A stretch of 64,000 nucleotides of DNA from Streptomyces sp. NBC_00704. Lineage in GTDB: Bacteria > Actinomycetota > Actinomycetes > Streptomycetales > Streptomycetaceae. The stretch covers positions 3,468,501 through 3,532,500 of the forward strand of contig NZ_CP109000.1 of the NCBI RefSeq assembly GCF_036226605.1, read 5' to 3'. Below, piece by piece: positions 35,386-43,694 of the stretch (position 1 is its first letter; each line of letters begins with the position of its first letter). Below the pieces are notes generated by a model, which saw nothing but the letters and a program-made list of their open reading frames with translations, ran no database searches and was not told the DNA's origin. The position numbers were made by a program, and so were the translations under genes.

Positions 35386-36817
35386 ACTGCGCGACATCCT
35401 CGACAGCCCGTTTGCCGCCTGGCGGGTCTACCTCCACCCCTCCCAGCACAAGGTCGCCTACCGGGCCAGCTACTCCGGACCGGCGCAGGTGACCGGCGGC
35501 CCCGGCACCGGGAAGACTGTCGTCGCCCTGCACCGCGTCAAGCACCTGCTGAAGTTCCTGCGCGACGGCGACCGCGTCCTGCTGACGACGTACACCAACG
35601 CTCTCGTCGCCGCACTGCGCACCGGACTCGCCACGCTCATCGAGGACGAGGAACTGCGCGCCCGCGTGGACATCACCACCGTCGACGCCCTCGCCAGCCG
35701 CGTCGTCTCCACCTCGCGCCGCCCGCTGCATGGCGGCGAGGAGGAGACCCGCTGGGAGCAGGCCGCCCGGGCCACGGGCTTCACCGGAACGGCCCAGTTC
35801 CTGGGCCAGGAGTACAAGCACGTCATCCTGGCCCAGGATCTGCGGAGTCAGGAGGAGTACGAGGCCGCCGACCGGCGTGGGCGGGGTAGCCGCCTCCCGG
35901 CCGCCGAACGCCCCCTGGTGTGGCGGACAGTCCGGGAGTTCACCGACCGACTCGCGGCAGACGGTCGGCGCACCTACCTGGGGACGTGCACGGAGGCGGC
36001 CGACCTGCTCCGGGCGAACGGTCCGCTGTACCGGCACATCGTCGTCGACGAGGCACAGGATCTGCACCCGGCCCAATGGCGGCTGCTGCGCGCGGCCGCC
36101 CCGGCGCGACCCGACGACCTGTTCATCGCCGGCGATCCTCATCAGCGCATCTACGACACGAAGGTCTCCCTGTTGGCCCTCGGCATCAAGGTCGCCGGAC
36201 GATCCACCAAGATGCGGAAGAACTACCGCTCCACACACGAGATCCTCAGCTGGTCCACCGCCCTCCTCGTCGGCCGTCCCTTCGAGCAACTGGAGGACGA
36301 CGCCCGCAACGAGACCCTCCTCGGCTACCGTTCGGCCCTGCACGGCAACGGCCCCGAGATCCATGCAGCCGCGTCGGAGGAAGCCGAACTCGACGCGCTC
36401 GTCGACCGCGTAAGCGGGTGGACGGAGAACGGCGTGGCTCCGGGCGAGATCGGCGTCACCTCCCGTTTCAACAAAGGCGTCGAGAAGGCGCTCGCCAGGC
36501 TGGCGGCCGCCGGTATCCCGGCGGGGAAGTTGAGGGCCGAGGCACCGGAAGGGGCGGACGCCGTCCGTGTCGGCACCATGCACTCGTTCAAGGGCCTGGA
36601 ATTCCGCTGCGTCGCCGTGACCGGCGTGAACGCGGACGCCCTGCCCGCGCCGAAGGCGGTGACACCTGTTGAGGTGGACCGCCTCCAGCACGAAGCGGAC
36701 CTCCTGTCCGAGCGCTGCCTGCTGTTCGTGGCTTGCACGCGGGCGCGGGACGGGCTGTATGTGTCGTGGACGGGGGAGCCCAGCCGGTTCTTGACGGAGG
36801 CGAAAGTGACTGGCTGA
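35373..36817 (+). pseudogene. 5'-truncated UvrD-like helicase
   Basis: The open frame begins inside the protein (ASDELRDILDSPFAAWRVYLHPSQHKVAYR), goes directly into Walker A VTGGPGTGKTVVALHR, and continues through LYRHIVVDEAQDLHPAQW, AGDPHQRIYD, RKNYRSTHEI, GTMHSFKGLEFRCVAVTG and FVACTRARDGLYVSW to the normal end. Members of this actinobacterial helicase family usually carry about 300 more N-terminal residues. The first candidate start (GTG 35489) falls in the middle of the P-loop, so no sensible product is possible unless a start upstream is captured. The 5' end abuts a minus-strand gene that is also cut. Confidence 0.65.
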
Positions 36818-36992
36818 CTCAGGGGGTGCAGGGTCGCGCAGCGAGGCAACAGCAGATGAGTGTGACATGCAAATAAATGGGGAACGATCTTCCCCTACCT
36901 GGGAAGGCAGCGCAGAGAGCCCGAATATCCCCAGCTCACTGGACCACCCGGTCACGGTAGGGCTACTCGCCGCGTAACCGGCGACGCGGGTG

Positions 36993-37436
36993 TCAACGTT
37001 CACGCCGCAGCGAAACCCGCACATTCGCATCGTCATCACGATCAAGGAACAGGCCCGACCCTTTAATGCTGGTGAGGTACGGAACGCGCACGCCTGCATC
37101 GAGAACCTTTGGCTCCCCTGTGCCAGTCGCCAGGTCCAGCTCCGCGACGACCGCCTCCGAGCCGCTGGCCGCCGGCTTCCCCAGGACCGCCCCGTAAGCC
37201 GTGCCGTCATCGCGGATCGCGGCGAGCGCGATCGTCTTGCGGTCGCCGTCACCCTCCAGACAGGTGCCCTTGCCTCGCTTCAGATCAAAGACAACTGGTC
37301 CGGCTGCCAGGTAGCGGCCGTCCGGCGAAGTAATCACGGGGTAGTCGCGAGCTTCATCGGAGTCCGCGACGTCATGCGCACAGATTCTGGCTGACTCCGC
37401 GGAGGCGGCGTCGGTGAGCCCGATCGAGAGGTACAT
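36993..37436 (-). pseudogene. Fragment of a WD40-like beta-propeller protein
   Basis: 147 codons. VITSPDGRYLAAGPVVFDLKRG, then IAAIRDDGTAYGAVLG-like blades and VAELDLATGTGEPKVLDAG, look like three blades of a propeller. The usual N-terminal signal or kinase/anchor region is missing, and the region lies among other debris. ACATGCAAAT occurs both at about 36865 and 37433, flanking the fragment. It is most likely the C-terminal relic of a larger exported protein. Confidence 0.45.
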
Positions 37437-37571
37437 GCAAATTGGCTGATAGGGGCCGTTGTGTGGCGGGGAGCCGACCTTGACCAGGTTCCGCGAGAAC
37501 TGGTCCGCTTATGCGCGTTGGGGCGTCGGATTCGGGGGTTGCCTTCGTGACCATCGGGCGGGAGGGCCTAC

Positions 37572-37600
37572 GTACCCGCAGCACACATGCGGCTGCGGGC
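37572..37600. terminator. Hairpin downstream of the HTH regulator gene
   Basis: CCCGCAGC and GCTGCGGG form an 8-bp stem around an 8-9 base loop, just past the stop of the leftward gene ending at 37625. No T-tract is present. Confidence 0.45.
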
Positions 37601-37624
37601 CGACGTGCCGATTGATGCCGGCGA

Positions 37625-38290
37625 TCACCCGCGGATCAGGCCCCACTCGCCCGCGCGTACTCCGGCCTGGAAGCGGGAGTCCGCGTTGAGGGTGACGAGC
37701 AGTTCGGCGACCCGGCGGCGGTAGGTGCGCAGCGACATGCCGAGGTCCCGTGCGGCTGTCTCGTCGGTGACGCCGGAGGTCAGGGCGCGCAGGACCCTGT
37801 CGGTCCGGGCGTCGATCAGGGGCCGTTGCGGGCTGAGGAAGGCAGCGAGGTCGGTCGCGCTCTCCCACGCGGCTTCGAACAGCGCGTATGCCCCGTCGAC
37901 CAGGGCCGGTGCGGCGCTCATGGTGTACGTGCGGTGTCCGTGAGCGGCCGTGGCGGACGTCATGGGACTGGTGAGGATCATGGTTCGCCGGTCGATGAAG
38001 AAGGTTCCCCGGGACAACGGGGTGGCGGTGATCCTGATGCGCATGCCGTGGGCGGCCATCTCGCGCAGGGCCTCCCGGTCACGCTCGTCGGCGAGCACGG
38101 CGGGGCTGTACAGCTTGCGGGCCTGAACCGCCCCGTCACGACGCATCGTCAGGCGGGCGGCCTCGCGGGCGCCGGGCCAGGTGTCGAGGTCGCGGGCGAC
38201 GTTGACCCATTCCACGTCGTTGGACTCCGTCAAGGGCTTGATCCGCGCCCAGAACTCGAGATCACCGCGAAGCGTCAGGACCTGTGGCAT
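37625..38290 (-). CDS. LuxR-type HTH transcriptional regulator
   Basis: 221 residues from the ATG at 38290; the longer upstream frame overlaps the divergent gene and reads as non-protein. The C-terminus (residues about 155-205) is a LuxR-like HTH: IDARTDRVLRALTSGVTDETA followed by RDLGMSLRTYRRRVAELL. The N-terminal 140 residues resemble the phospholipase-D/TrmB-like sensor domain common in Streptomyces regulators of this size. It is divergent from the aldo/keto reductase gene, 73 bases away, and is its probable regulator. The inducer is unknown. Confidence 0.8.
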   Translation of the reverse strand: MPQVLTLRGDLEFWARIKPLTESNDVEWVNVARDLDTWPGAREAARLTMRRDGAVQARKLYSPAVLADERDREALREMAAHGMRIRITATPLSRGTFFIDRRTMILTSPMTSATAAHGHRTYTMSAAPALVDGAYALFEAAWESATDLAAFLSPQRPLIDARTDRVLRALTSGVTDETAARDLGMSLRTYRRRVAELLVTLNADSRFQAGVRAGEWGLIRG

Positions 38291-38363
38291 ACGTCCATTG
38301 TGCCGGTGGCAGCAACATGCCACGGGCTCGTCGGCCGCTGCCGAGCCTCGCAGGCTGGGGCTC

Positions 38364-39215
38364 ATGAGCAATGACTTCCGCCTCGGCGGCGACCTTCCCG
38401 TCAACCGGCTCGGCTTCGGCGCCATGCGCCTGCCTTCCAGGGACGGCATGGGCGGTCCCGCCCGCGACCCCGAGGCCGGCCGTGCCGTGCTGCGCCGCGC
38501 CGTCGAACTCGGGGTCGACCACATCGACACCGCCGACTTCTACGTCAGCGCCGGCGGTGCGGTGCGAGCGAACACCCTGATCCGTGAGGCCCTGCACCCC
38601 TACCCGTCCGGCCTGGTCGTCGCCACCAAGGTGGGCCCGGTCGTCGGCCCCGGCGGCCTCTCCCACGGCGCCCCGGCCGACATGCGCGGCTTTGTCGAAG
38701 CCAACCTCGACGGCCTGGGCGTGGACCGTCTCGACCTCGTCTACCTGCGCATCGGCGCCATGGAACCCCCGCACGGTGAGTCCCTCGCCGAGCGCTTCGA
38801 GGCGCTCGCGGCGCTGCGTGAGGAGGGCCTGATCCGCCACCTCGGCCTCAGCAACGTCGACACCGGTCATCTCGCGCAGGCTCGCGCCATCGCACCTGTC
38901 GCTGCCGTGCAGAACCACGCCGCCCAGGGCGACGAAGCGGACGTCCTGGCCGCATGCGAGGAGTCCGGCATCGCCTTCGTGCCGTTCTTCCCGGTGGGCG
39001 GCGGCCGGGGACTCGACGACGAGCGTCTGGCCGGGGTGGCGGCCCGGCACCGGGCCACCGTCCCCCAGATCGGCCTGGCCCGGCTGCTGGCCTCATCGCC
39101 GGTGGCCTTGGCCATCCCGGGCACGGGGTCCCTCTCCCACCTGGAGGAGAACATGGCTGCCGCCGCGATCGCCCTCACCGACGAAGACCTCGCCGACCTC
39201 GCCGACCTCTCCTGA
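38364..39215 (+). CDS. Aldo/keto reductase
   Basis: 283 residues from the ATG at 38364. The AKR signature is clear: LGFGAMRL, HIDTADFYVS with the catalytic Tyr60 and Asp55, Lys89 in VVATKVGP, and the NADPH-binding tail VALAIPGTGSLSHLEENM. The family reduces aldehydes and ketones with NADPH in the cytoplasm. It is followed 27 bases later by an NAD(P)-binding NmrA-type gene and is divergent from a LuxR-type regulator, a common oxidoreductase arrangement in Streptomyces. Substrate unknown. Confidence 0.9.
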   Translation: MSNDFRLGGDLPVNRLGFGAMRLPSRDGMGGPARDPEAGRAVLRRAVELGVDHIDTADFYVSAGGAVRANTLIREALHPYPSGLVVATKVGPVVGPGGLSHGAPADMRGFVEANLDGLGVDRLDLVYLRIGAMEPPHGESLAERFEALAALREEGLIRHLGLSNVDTGHLAQARAIAPVAAVQNHAAQGDEADVLAACEESGIAFVPFFPVGGGRGLDDERLAGVAARHRATVPQIGLARLLASSPVALAIPGTGSLSHLEENMAAAAIALTDEDLADLADLS

Positions 39216-39242
39216 CATCGCACGCGAAAGAAGCCCTCTGTC

Positions 39243-39869
39243 ATGAAGCTGCTGATCCTCGGTGCGACCGGTCCCACCGGTCGCCATGTCCTCGACCTGG
39301 CCGTGCGATCCGGCGACTCGGTCACGGCCTTCGTCCGCAATCCGGCGGCCCTGGGTGACCTGGCCGAGCAGGTCGCCACGGTCACCGGCGACGCCACCTC
39401 GCACCGCGACCTCGCCGCCGCGGCGGCCGGCCACGACGCGATCGTCTCCGCGCTCGGCAGGGGCAGTTCGGTGCGCGCCGACGGCTTGTTCACGCGCGCC
39501 TCTGCGGCCGTGATCGGCGCGGCCGCGGAAGCGGGCGTCTCCCGTCTGGTGTGGCTGTCCTCGTTCGGTGTCGGCCACACCTTCGGCTGGTCGAGCGGCG
39601 CGCAGAAGCTGATCTACGGCACGCTGCTGCGGTCGATCTACGCCGACAAGGCGATCGCGGACGAGAGCATCCGCTCCAGCGGGCTGGACTGGACCGTGGT
39701 GTACCCGACCAGGCTGACCCATGGCCCCGCCAAGGGCGCCTACCGGGCGGACGACCGGCTGCCGATGAAGGGCAACCCGACCATCAGCCGGGCGGACGTG
39801 GCCGCCTTCATGCACTCGGCGGCCCAGGGCAGCGAGTGGATCCACCGCACCGCCGTGATCTCCGACTGA
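39243..39869 (+). CDS. NAD(P)-binding NmrA-like/atypical SDR protein
   Basis: 208 residues. The Rossmann motif LLILGATGPTGRHVLDLA starts at residue 3, AFVRNP gives NADP preference, and VSRLVWLSSFGVGH supplies the strand-4 serine region. The YxxxK active site of classical SDRs is not present, so it is either a reductase with other catalytic residues or a redox sensor. It is probably co-transcribed with the aldo/keto reductase. Confidence 0.88.
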   Translation: MKLLILGATGPTGRHVLDLAVRSGDSVTAFVRNPAALGDLAEQVATVTGDATSHRDLAAAAAGHDAIVSALGRGSSVRADGLFTRASAAVIGAAAEAGVSRLVWLSSFGVGHTFGWSSGAQKLIYGTLLRSIYADKAIADESIRSSGLDWTVVYPTRLTHGPAKGAYRADDRLPMKGNPTISRADVAAFMHSAAQGSEWIHRTAVISD

Positions 39870-39887
39870 GCGCCCACACCGCCCTCG

Positions 39888-39951
39888 ATGACAGTCGTTC
39901 TCTGTGACAGTCGTCCTCTATGACGGTCGTCCTCTATGACGGTCGTTATAG
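39888..39951. repeat. Four tandem 16-bp operator-like repeats
   Basis: Units ATGACAGTCGTTCTCT, GTGACAGTCGTCCTCT, ATGACGGTCGTCCTCT and ATGACGGTCGTTATAG run without gaps. The last completes the palindromic site CTATGACGGTCGTTATAG (39934-39951), the same motif found before the tautomerase and TetR genes. The others are half-sites of it. Confidence 0.8.
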
Positions 39952-39972
39952 GCGGGTGTAATCTGGCGATCT

Positions 39973-39990
39973 CTATAACGACTGTCATAG
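39973..39990. promoter_or_regulatory. TetR-type operator before the tautomerase gene
   Basis: CTATAACGACTGTCATAG is an imperfect palindrome ending just where the ribosome-binding site AGGAGG begins, 9 bases before the ATG at 40000. Bound repressor would block both promoter clearance and translation. The same motif occurs at 39934, 41134 and 41169. Confidence 0.75.
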
Positions 39991-39999
39991 GAGGATGTC

Positions 40000-40494
40000 A
40001 TGACGATCATCACCGTGAACGCCCCGAAGGGCCGCCTGGGCCTGGAACAGCGCCGCGAGCTGGCCGAGACGCTGACGGACGCGGTACTGGTGCCCGAGGT
40101 GGGACAGCCGGCTCCGGCCGCCCGCGTCGGGTTCCAGGTGCACTTCGTCGAGCGCGAGCGGGACATGATGGCGATCGGCGGACGGCTGCTTTCGGACGCC
40201 GACCAGGGACTGGACGTGCTCGACGTGCTCGACGTGATGGTGATCGACGTCGCGGTCATGGACGCCGCCTGGCAGCCGGACGTACGAGGCCAGGTCATCG
40301 AGCGCGTCCTCGCCGCACTGGCGGCGGCCTGCGGACTGGAGAAGCCGTCGCCGACGTGGTGGGTCAACTTCCGCGTGATCGACGAGGGCAGCTGGGGCTC
40401 GTCCGGGGGCGTGCTGTCCGTCCTCCCGCTCCTCGACAGCGGGGTGTTCACGCAGGAGAGGGTCAAGGCCGTCCGCGCCGCGCTGGGCGCGTGA
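40000..40494 (+). CDS. Tautomerase-superfamily protein without N-terminal Pro
   Basis: 164 residues, ATG at 40000 with AGGAGG. The start TIITVNAPKGRLGLEQRRELAETLTDAVL resembles the 4-oxalocrotonate tautomerase family, and the length fits a fused two-unit tautomerase. The residue after Met is Thr, not the catalytic Pro1, so the ordinary tautomerase mechanism is unlikely unless the real start differs. The operator overlapping its leader places it under the adjacent TetR repressor. It lies convergent to that regulator gene. Confidence 0.65.
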   Translation: MTIITVNAPKGRLGLEQRRELAETLTDAVLVPEVGQPAPAARVGFQVHFVERERDMMAIGGRLLSDADQGLDVLDVLDVMVIDVAVMDAAWQPDVRGQVIERVLAALAAACGLEKPSPTWWVNFRVIDEGSWGSSGGVLSVLPLLDSGVFTQERVKAVRAALGA

Positions 40495-40521
40495 AGCCCG
40501 AGGCGTCGAGCGCGGGCCGAC

Positions 40522-41106
40522 TCAGCCCTTGATCGTGGCGAGGACCAGTGCGTGCAGTTGCTCCGCGACGCGGTCGAGGGGCTCGATGCTGCGCTTGGCG
40601 CGGCACATGGCCACGGTCCCCTCCACGGCCGCGACGACGAGGGTGGCGAGCTGGACCGCCTCCTCGCGCCCGGCGCCGTGCTCGCGCAGCGAGGCGGACA
40701 GCAGGCCTTCCCATGCGGTGAAGACGTCTGCGGCGGCTGTCACGGCGGGGGACTCCTCGTCAGTGGGCGGCTCCTCGATGGAGACGGCGAGAACCGGGCA
40801 GCCCGCCCGGAAGTCACTGTCGACGACGATCTCGCGCCACAGGGCGAGGAACGCCCGCAACCCGGCGACCGGCCCCGCCTCCAGCTCCTTGCGCAGACGG
40901 CGCGCGACCCACTCGCCCGTGTAGCGGACGGCCTCGGTGGCCAACTGCTGCTTGCCTTCAGGGAAGTAGTGGTACGTCGAGCCGAGCGGCGCCCTGGCGT
41001 GCTTGGCCATCTCACGGATGCTCGTCGCGTTCAGACCACGCCGGCTGATCATGTCGGCCGCACCGGCCACGATCCGCTCGCGCGCCGCCGGGCTGGGCTT
41101 GGTCAC
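40522..41106 (-). CDS. TetR-family repressor
   Basis: 194 residues from the GTG at 41106, which has AGAAAGGA at proper spacing; a GTG 24 bases further out lacks one. The N-terminal HTH reads ISRRGLNATSIREMAKHARAP followed by LGSTYHYFPEGKQQLATEAV. The C-terminal ligand domain contains FRAGCPVLAVSIE, typical of the LmrA/YxaF-like branch, where a Cys can make it redox- or electrophile-responsive. Two copies of its probable operator lie between its start and the divergent operon at 41236, and more lie before the tautomerase at 40000. Confidence 0.88.
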   Translation of the reverse strand: MTKPSPAARERIVAGAADMISRRGLNATSIREMAKHARAPLGSTYHYFPEGKQQLATEAVRYTGEWVARRLRKELEAGPVAGLRAFLALWREIVVDSDFRAGCPVLAVSIEEPPTDEESPAVTAAADVFTAWEGLLSASLREHGAGREEAVQLATLVVAAVEGTVAMCRAKRSIEPLDRVAEQLHALVLATIKG

Positions 41107-41133
41107 GTACACGATCCTTTCTGACCCCACTGG

Positions 41134-41186
41134 CTATAACGGCCGTCATAGTCTAGCGTGACCGTCGTTTATAACGACTGTCATAG
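41134..41186. promoter_or_regulatory. Two TetR-type operators in the divergent promoter
   Basis: CTATAACGGCCGTCATAG at 41134-41151 and TTATAACGACTGTCATAG at 41169-41186, 35 bases apart. They fall between the TetR gene and the tautomerase/alcohol dehydrogenase operon, so both promoters should be repressed together. Confidence 0.75.
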
Positions 41187-41235
41187 ACCTGCGTCGTCGA
41201 GCGAAGAGCCGAACGAAACGAAGAGAGGTATGCCC

Positions 41236-41667
41236 ATGCCGATGATCCGCCTCACGGCCCCGGCCGGTGCCCTGACCGAACAAGGCCGCCGGAGCATCCA
41301 GCGCGACCTCGCCGCCGTACTGCTGCGCTGGGAGGGCGCACCCGACACGGCGTTCTTCCGCGCCCAGGCGTGGAGCTACCTCACCGAACTGCCGGAAGGC
41401 GCCCAGACCACCGCCGAGGACGACGCGCCGCGCTTCCTGGCAGAGGTCACCGTCCCGCAAGGAGCCCTGTCCGAGCGCCGCAAGGCGGGCCTGGTCGAGG
41501 AGGCGACGACGGCCGTCCTGGCCGCGGCCGGCCTCGGCCCGGACGACGCCCTGCGGGTGTGGGTCCTCGTGCACGAACAGCCCGACGGCACCTGGGGCGC
41601 GGGCGGCTCCGTCGTCCGCTACGCCGACCTGACGGCACTGGCGAAGGGGCAGCGCACCGATGCGTGA
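41236..41667 (+). CDS. Tautomerase-superfamily protein with Pro1
   Basis: 143 residues from the ATG at 41236. That start gives MPMIRLTAPAGALTEQ, placing the catalytic Pro right after Met; an ATG 6 bases earlier gives MPMPMIR and shares the same AGAGAGG. The halves repeat the tautomerase pattern (LTEQGRRSIQRDLAAVLL and LSERRKAGLVEEATTAVL), so it is a fused two-unit protein. It overlaps the alcohol dehydrogenase start by 8 bases. Together with the 40000 protein it may work on an enol or oxalocrotonate-like compound. Confidence 0.75.
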   Translation: MPMIRLTAPAGALTEQGRRSIQRDLAAVLLRWEGAPDTAFFRAQAWSYLTELPEGAQTTAEDDAPRFLAEVTVPQGALSERRKAGLVEEATTAVLAAAGLGPDDALRVWVLVHEQPDGTWGAGGSVVRYADLTALAKGQRTDA

Positions 41668-42670
41668 ACTGACCTATGTCGCCAGGCGCACCGTCGAGTG
41701 GCGCGAGGCGCCCGACCCGACACTCCGGTCCGGCGGGGAGGCGATCGTCGCACCGGTGGCCGCCACCTCCTGCGACGTGGACTCCTCCATCCTGGCCGGG
41801 CACGGTTTCGTCGAGCCGCCCTTCGCCCTCGGCCACGAGTGCGTCGCCCGGGTCGTCGAAACCGGCGACGCCGTCACCGCCGTAGCCCCCGGCGACCTGG
41901 TCGTCGTCCCCTGGTCCGTCAACTGCGGTACCTGCGAGCGCTGCCGGGCCGGGCTGACCGCGCACTGCACCGCCGTTCCCTACATGGCGATGTACGGCGC
42001 GCCGATCGGCGGCAGTTGGGGCGGGCTCTTCTCCGACCTGGTCCGCGTGCCCTACGCCGACGCCATGCTGGTCCCGCTGCCGGCCGGGCTGGACCCGGTC
42101 GCCATGGCGTCCGCCAGCGACAACTGGTCCCTGGCCTGGCGCCTGGTCGCCCCTCACCTCAAGGCCCGCCCCGGAGCACGCGTCCTGGTCGTCGCCCGCG
42201 GCAGCATCGGCCTCTACGTGTGCGACATCGCCCGCGCGCTCGGCGCCTCCGAGGTGCTCTACGTCGACCCCGACCCCGAACACCGCACCCTGGCCCGCGC
42301 GTTCGGAGCCGCCACCGCCGAATCCCTGGAACCGATCCCCCAGGGCTACGACATCGCCGTCGAGGCCACCGGCCGCGTCGACCAGCTCGGCCTGGCCGTC
42401 AAGTCCCTGAGCCCGGAGGGGATCTGCGAGTCGGCGGGCAACCATTTCCGCCCCGGCGAGCTGCCCCTGCTCGACATGTACCTCACCGGCGTCACCCTGC
42501 GCGTCGCCCGCGACAACGTACGCGCCCACATCCCCGACGCCCTCGAACTCGCCGCCTCCGGCAAGGTCGCCCCCGAGAAGGTCGTCTCCCACGTCATCGA
42601 CTGGGAGGACCTGCCGACCGCGCTGCCGGAGAAGCACCTGAAGCCGGTCTTCGTCCGGAACGACGACTGA
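41660..42670 (+). CDS. Zinc-dependent alcohol dehydrogenase (MDR family)
   Basis: 336 residues. The catalytic zinc motif is GHECVARV, with SCDVDSSI supplying the catalytic Cys; the structural zinc site is NCGTCERCRAGLTAHC. The Rossmann motif is VLVVARGSIGLYVCDIA, a weak GxGxxG variant, followed by YVDPDPEHR. The second gene of the TetR-controlled operon, overlapping the tautomerase. It should oxidise an alcohol or reduce an aldehyde with NAD(P); the substrate is unknown. Confidence 0.9.
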   Translation: MRELTYVARRTVEWREAPDPTLRSGGEAIVAPVAATSCDVDSSILAGHGFVEPPFALGHECVARVVETGDAVTAVAPGDLVVVPWSVNCGTCERCRAGLTAHCTAVPYMAMYGAPIGGSWGGLFSDLVRVPYADAMLVPLPAGLDPVAMASASDNWSLAWRLVAPHLKARPGARVLVVARGSIGLYVCDIARALGASEVLYVDPDPEHRTLARAFGAATAESLEPIPQGYDIAVEATGRVDQLGLAVKSLSPEGICESAGNHFRPGELPLLDMYLTGVTLRVARDNVRAHIPDALELAASGKVAPEKVVSHVIDWEDLPTALPEKHLKPVFVRNDD

Positions 42671-43051
42671 CTCCACCCGGCACTCCCCCCACCGGCCCAC
42701 CAGCCCACCCCAACCGAGAAGCCCGATGCACACTCCCCTCACCGACCCGCGTCGGACGGAGGCGTACACCAGCGTCCCTGTCCAGGCGCCCCGCGGATGC
42801 GCCGACCGGCACGGACTGCGGGCCGGCCATACGGTCACCGACGCGCTTCGGCTCCGACGGGGGGCGTGGCGCCCTCGGATTCGGCGTCGACGTGCGGTAC
42901 GAGCCGGGCGGCGGGCTCGGCGTTCGCCCGACCTCTGGGGCAGTAGACGCCTACCGAGGACGTGAGCAAGGTCAGCATGCCGGACGGACTGCGGACCGTA
43001 CGCTGAGTCGAGTGGGATCGGGTCCGCGGAACAGCGTGCGGGAGGTGCTTC
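42671..43051. other. Intergenic region, no convincing gene
   Basis: About 380 bases. A 79-codon frame from the ATG at 42726 is extremely Arg-rich and has poor codon character, so I do not call it. No repeats or RNA genes were seen. Confidence 0.4.
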
Positions 43052-43618
43052 ATGATCGCCGAGGTGACGGTCCCTGCGTGGATGCATGAGCAGATCACGG
43101 CGGCAGAGTACGAGTCCTGGTCCGAGGAGCAGTGCGCCGGTATCGAGATCGTGGACGGGATGGTCGTCGTGAGTCCGACTGCGTCCAAGCGGCACAGCCG
43201 TCTGGCCCGGATCCTGGCGAACGCCCTGGATGCCGCCGCGGGCCCGGAGTGGAACGCGGACACCGACTTCGACGTCCGGCTTCAGGATGTCCCGCTCACC
43301 AATCGCCGCCCCGACGTCGTGGTGTACCAGGCCGACACCATCGATATCACCCCCACCCGCCCCGAACACGTGCTGCTCGTCGCGGAGGTGGTGTCGCCGG
43401 GTTCGGAGACCACCGACCGGATCGTGAAGGTCGACCAGTACGCCAAGGCGGGCATCGGCTTCTACTGGAGGATCGAGCAGGCCGCGACAGGCGTTCCCCT
43501 CGTGTACACCTACGTTCTCGACCCCGCGACGACGACCTACCGGGACGGAGACGTGTTCACCGGCGTCCTCAAGGTCGTGGTCCCGTTCCCGGTGGAGATC
43601 GACCTCGGACAGGTCTGA
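43052..43618 (+). CDS. Uma2-family (DUF820) PD-(D/E)xK nuclease-like protein
   Basis: 188 residues. The restriction-endonuclease fold motifs are intact: RRPDVVVYQ (Asp88), LLVAEVVSPGS (Glu112), then DRIVKVDQYAKAGIGFYWRIE. The family is abundant in Streptomyces and cyanobacteria; its cellular role is unsettled, and many copies are solitary as here. Terminator-like hairpin follows. It is probably cytoplasmic. Confidence 0.88.
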   Translation: MIAEVTVPAWMHEQITAAEYESWSEEQCAGIEIVDGMVVVSPTASKRHSRLARILANALDAAAGPEWNADTDFDVRLQDVPLTNRRPDVVVYQADTIDITPTRPEHVLLVAEVVSPGSETTDRIVKVDQYAKAGIGFYWRIEQAATGVPLVYTYVLDPATTTYRDGDVFTGVLKVVVPFPVEIDLGQV

Positions 43619-43649
43619 CCAGGCCCTGCTCGGCAGTTCGTGGCCGAAA

Positions 43650-43684
43650 GGCCCCTGACCTGCCACGAAAGGCGGGTCAGGGCC
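43650..43684. terminator. Bidirectional hairpin between convergent genes
   Basis: GGCCCCTGACCTGCC (43650-43664) pairs with GGCGGGTCAGGGCC (43671-43684) around a 6-base loop, with one mismatch and one bulge. It sits between the Uma2 gene and the convergent secreted-protein gene. Confidence 0.7.
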
Positions 43685-43694
43685 CGTTGGTGGC

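Noticed and set aside
42726..42965. A 79-codon frame with ATG after the alcohol dehydrogenase gene.
   Set aside because: Composition is dominated by Arg and there is no coding signature; it is probably chance.
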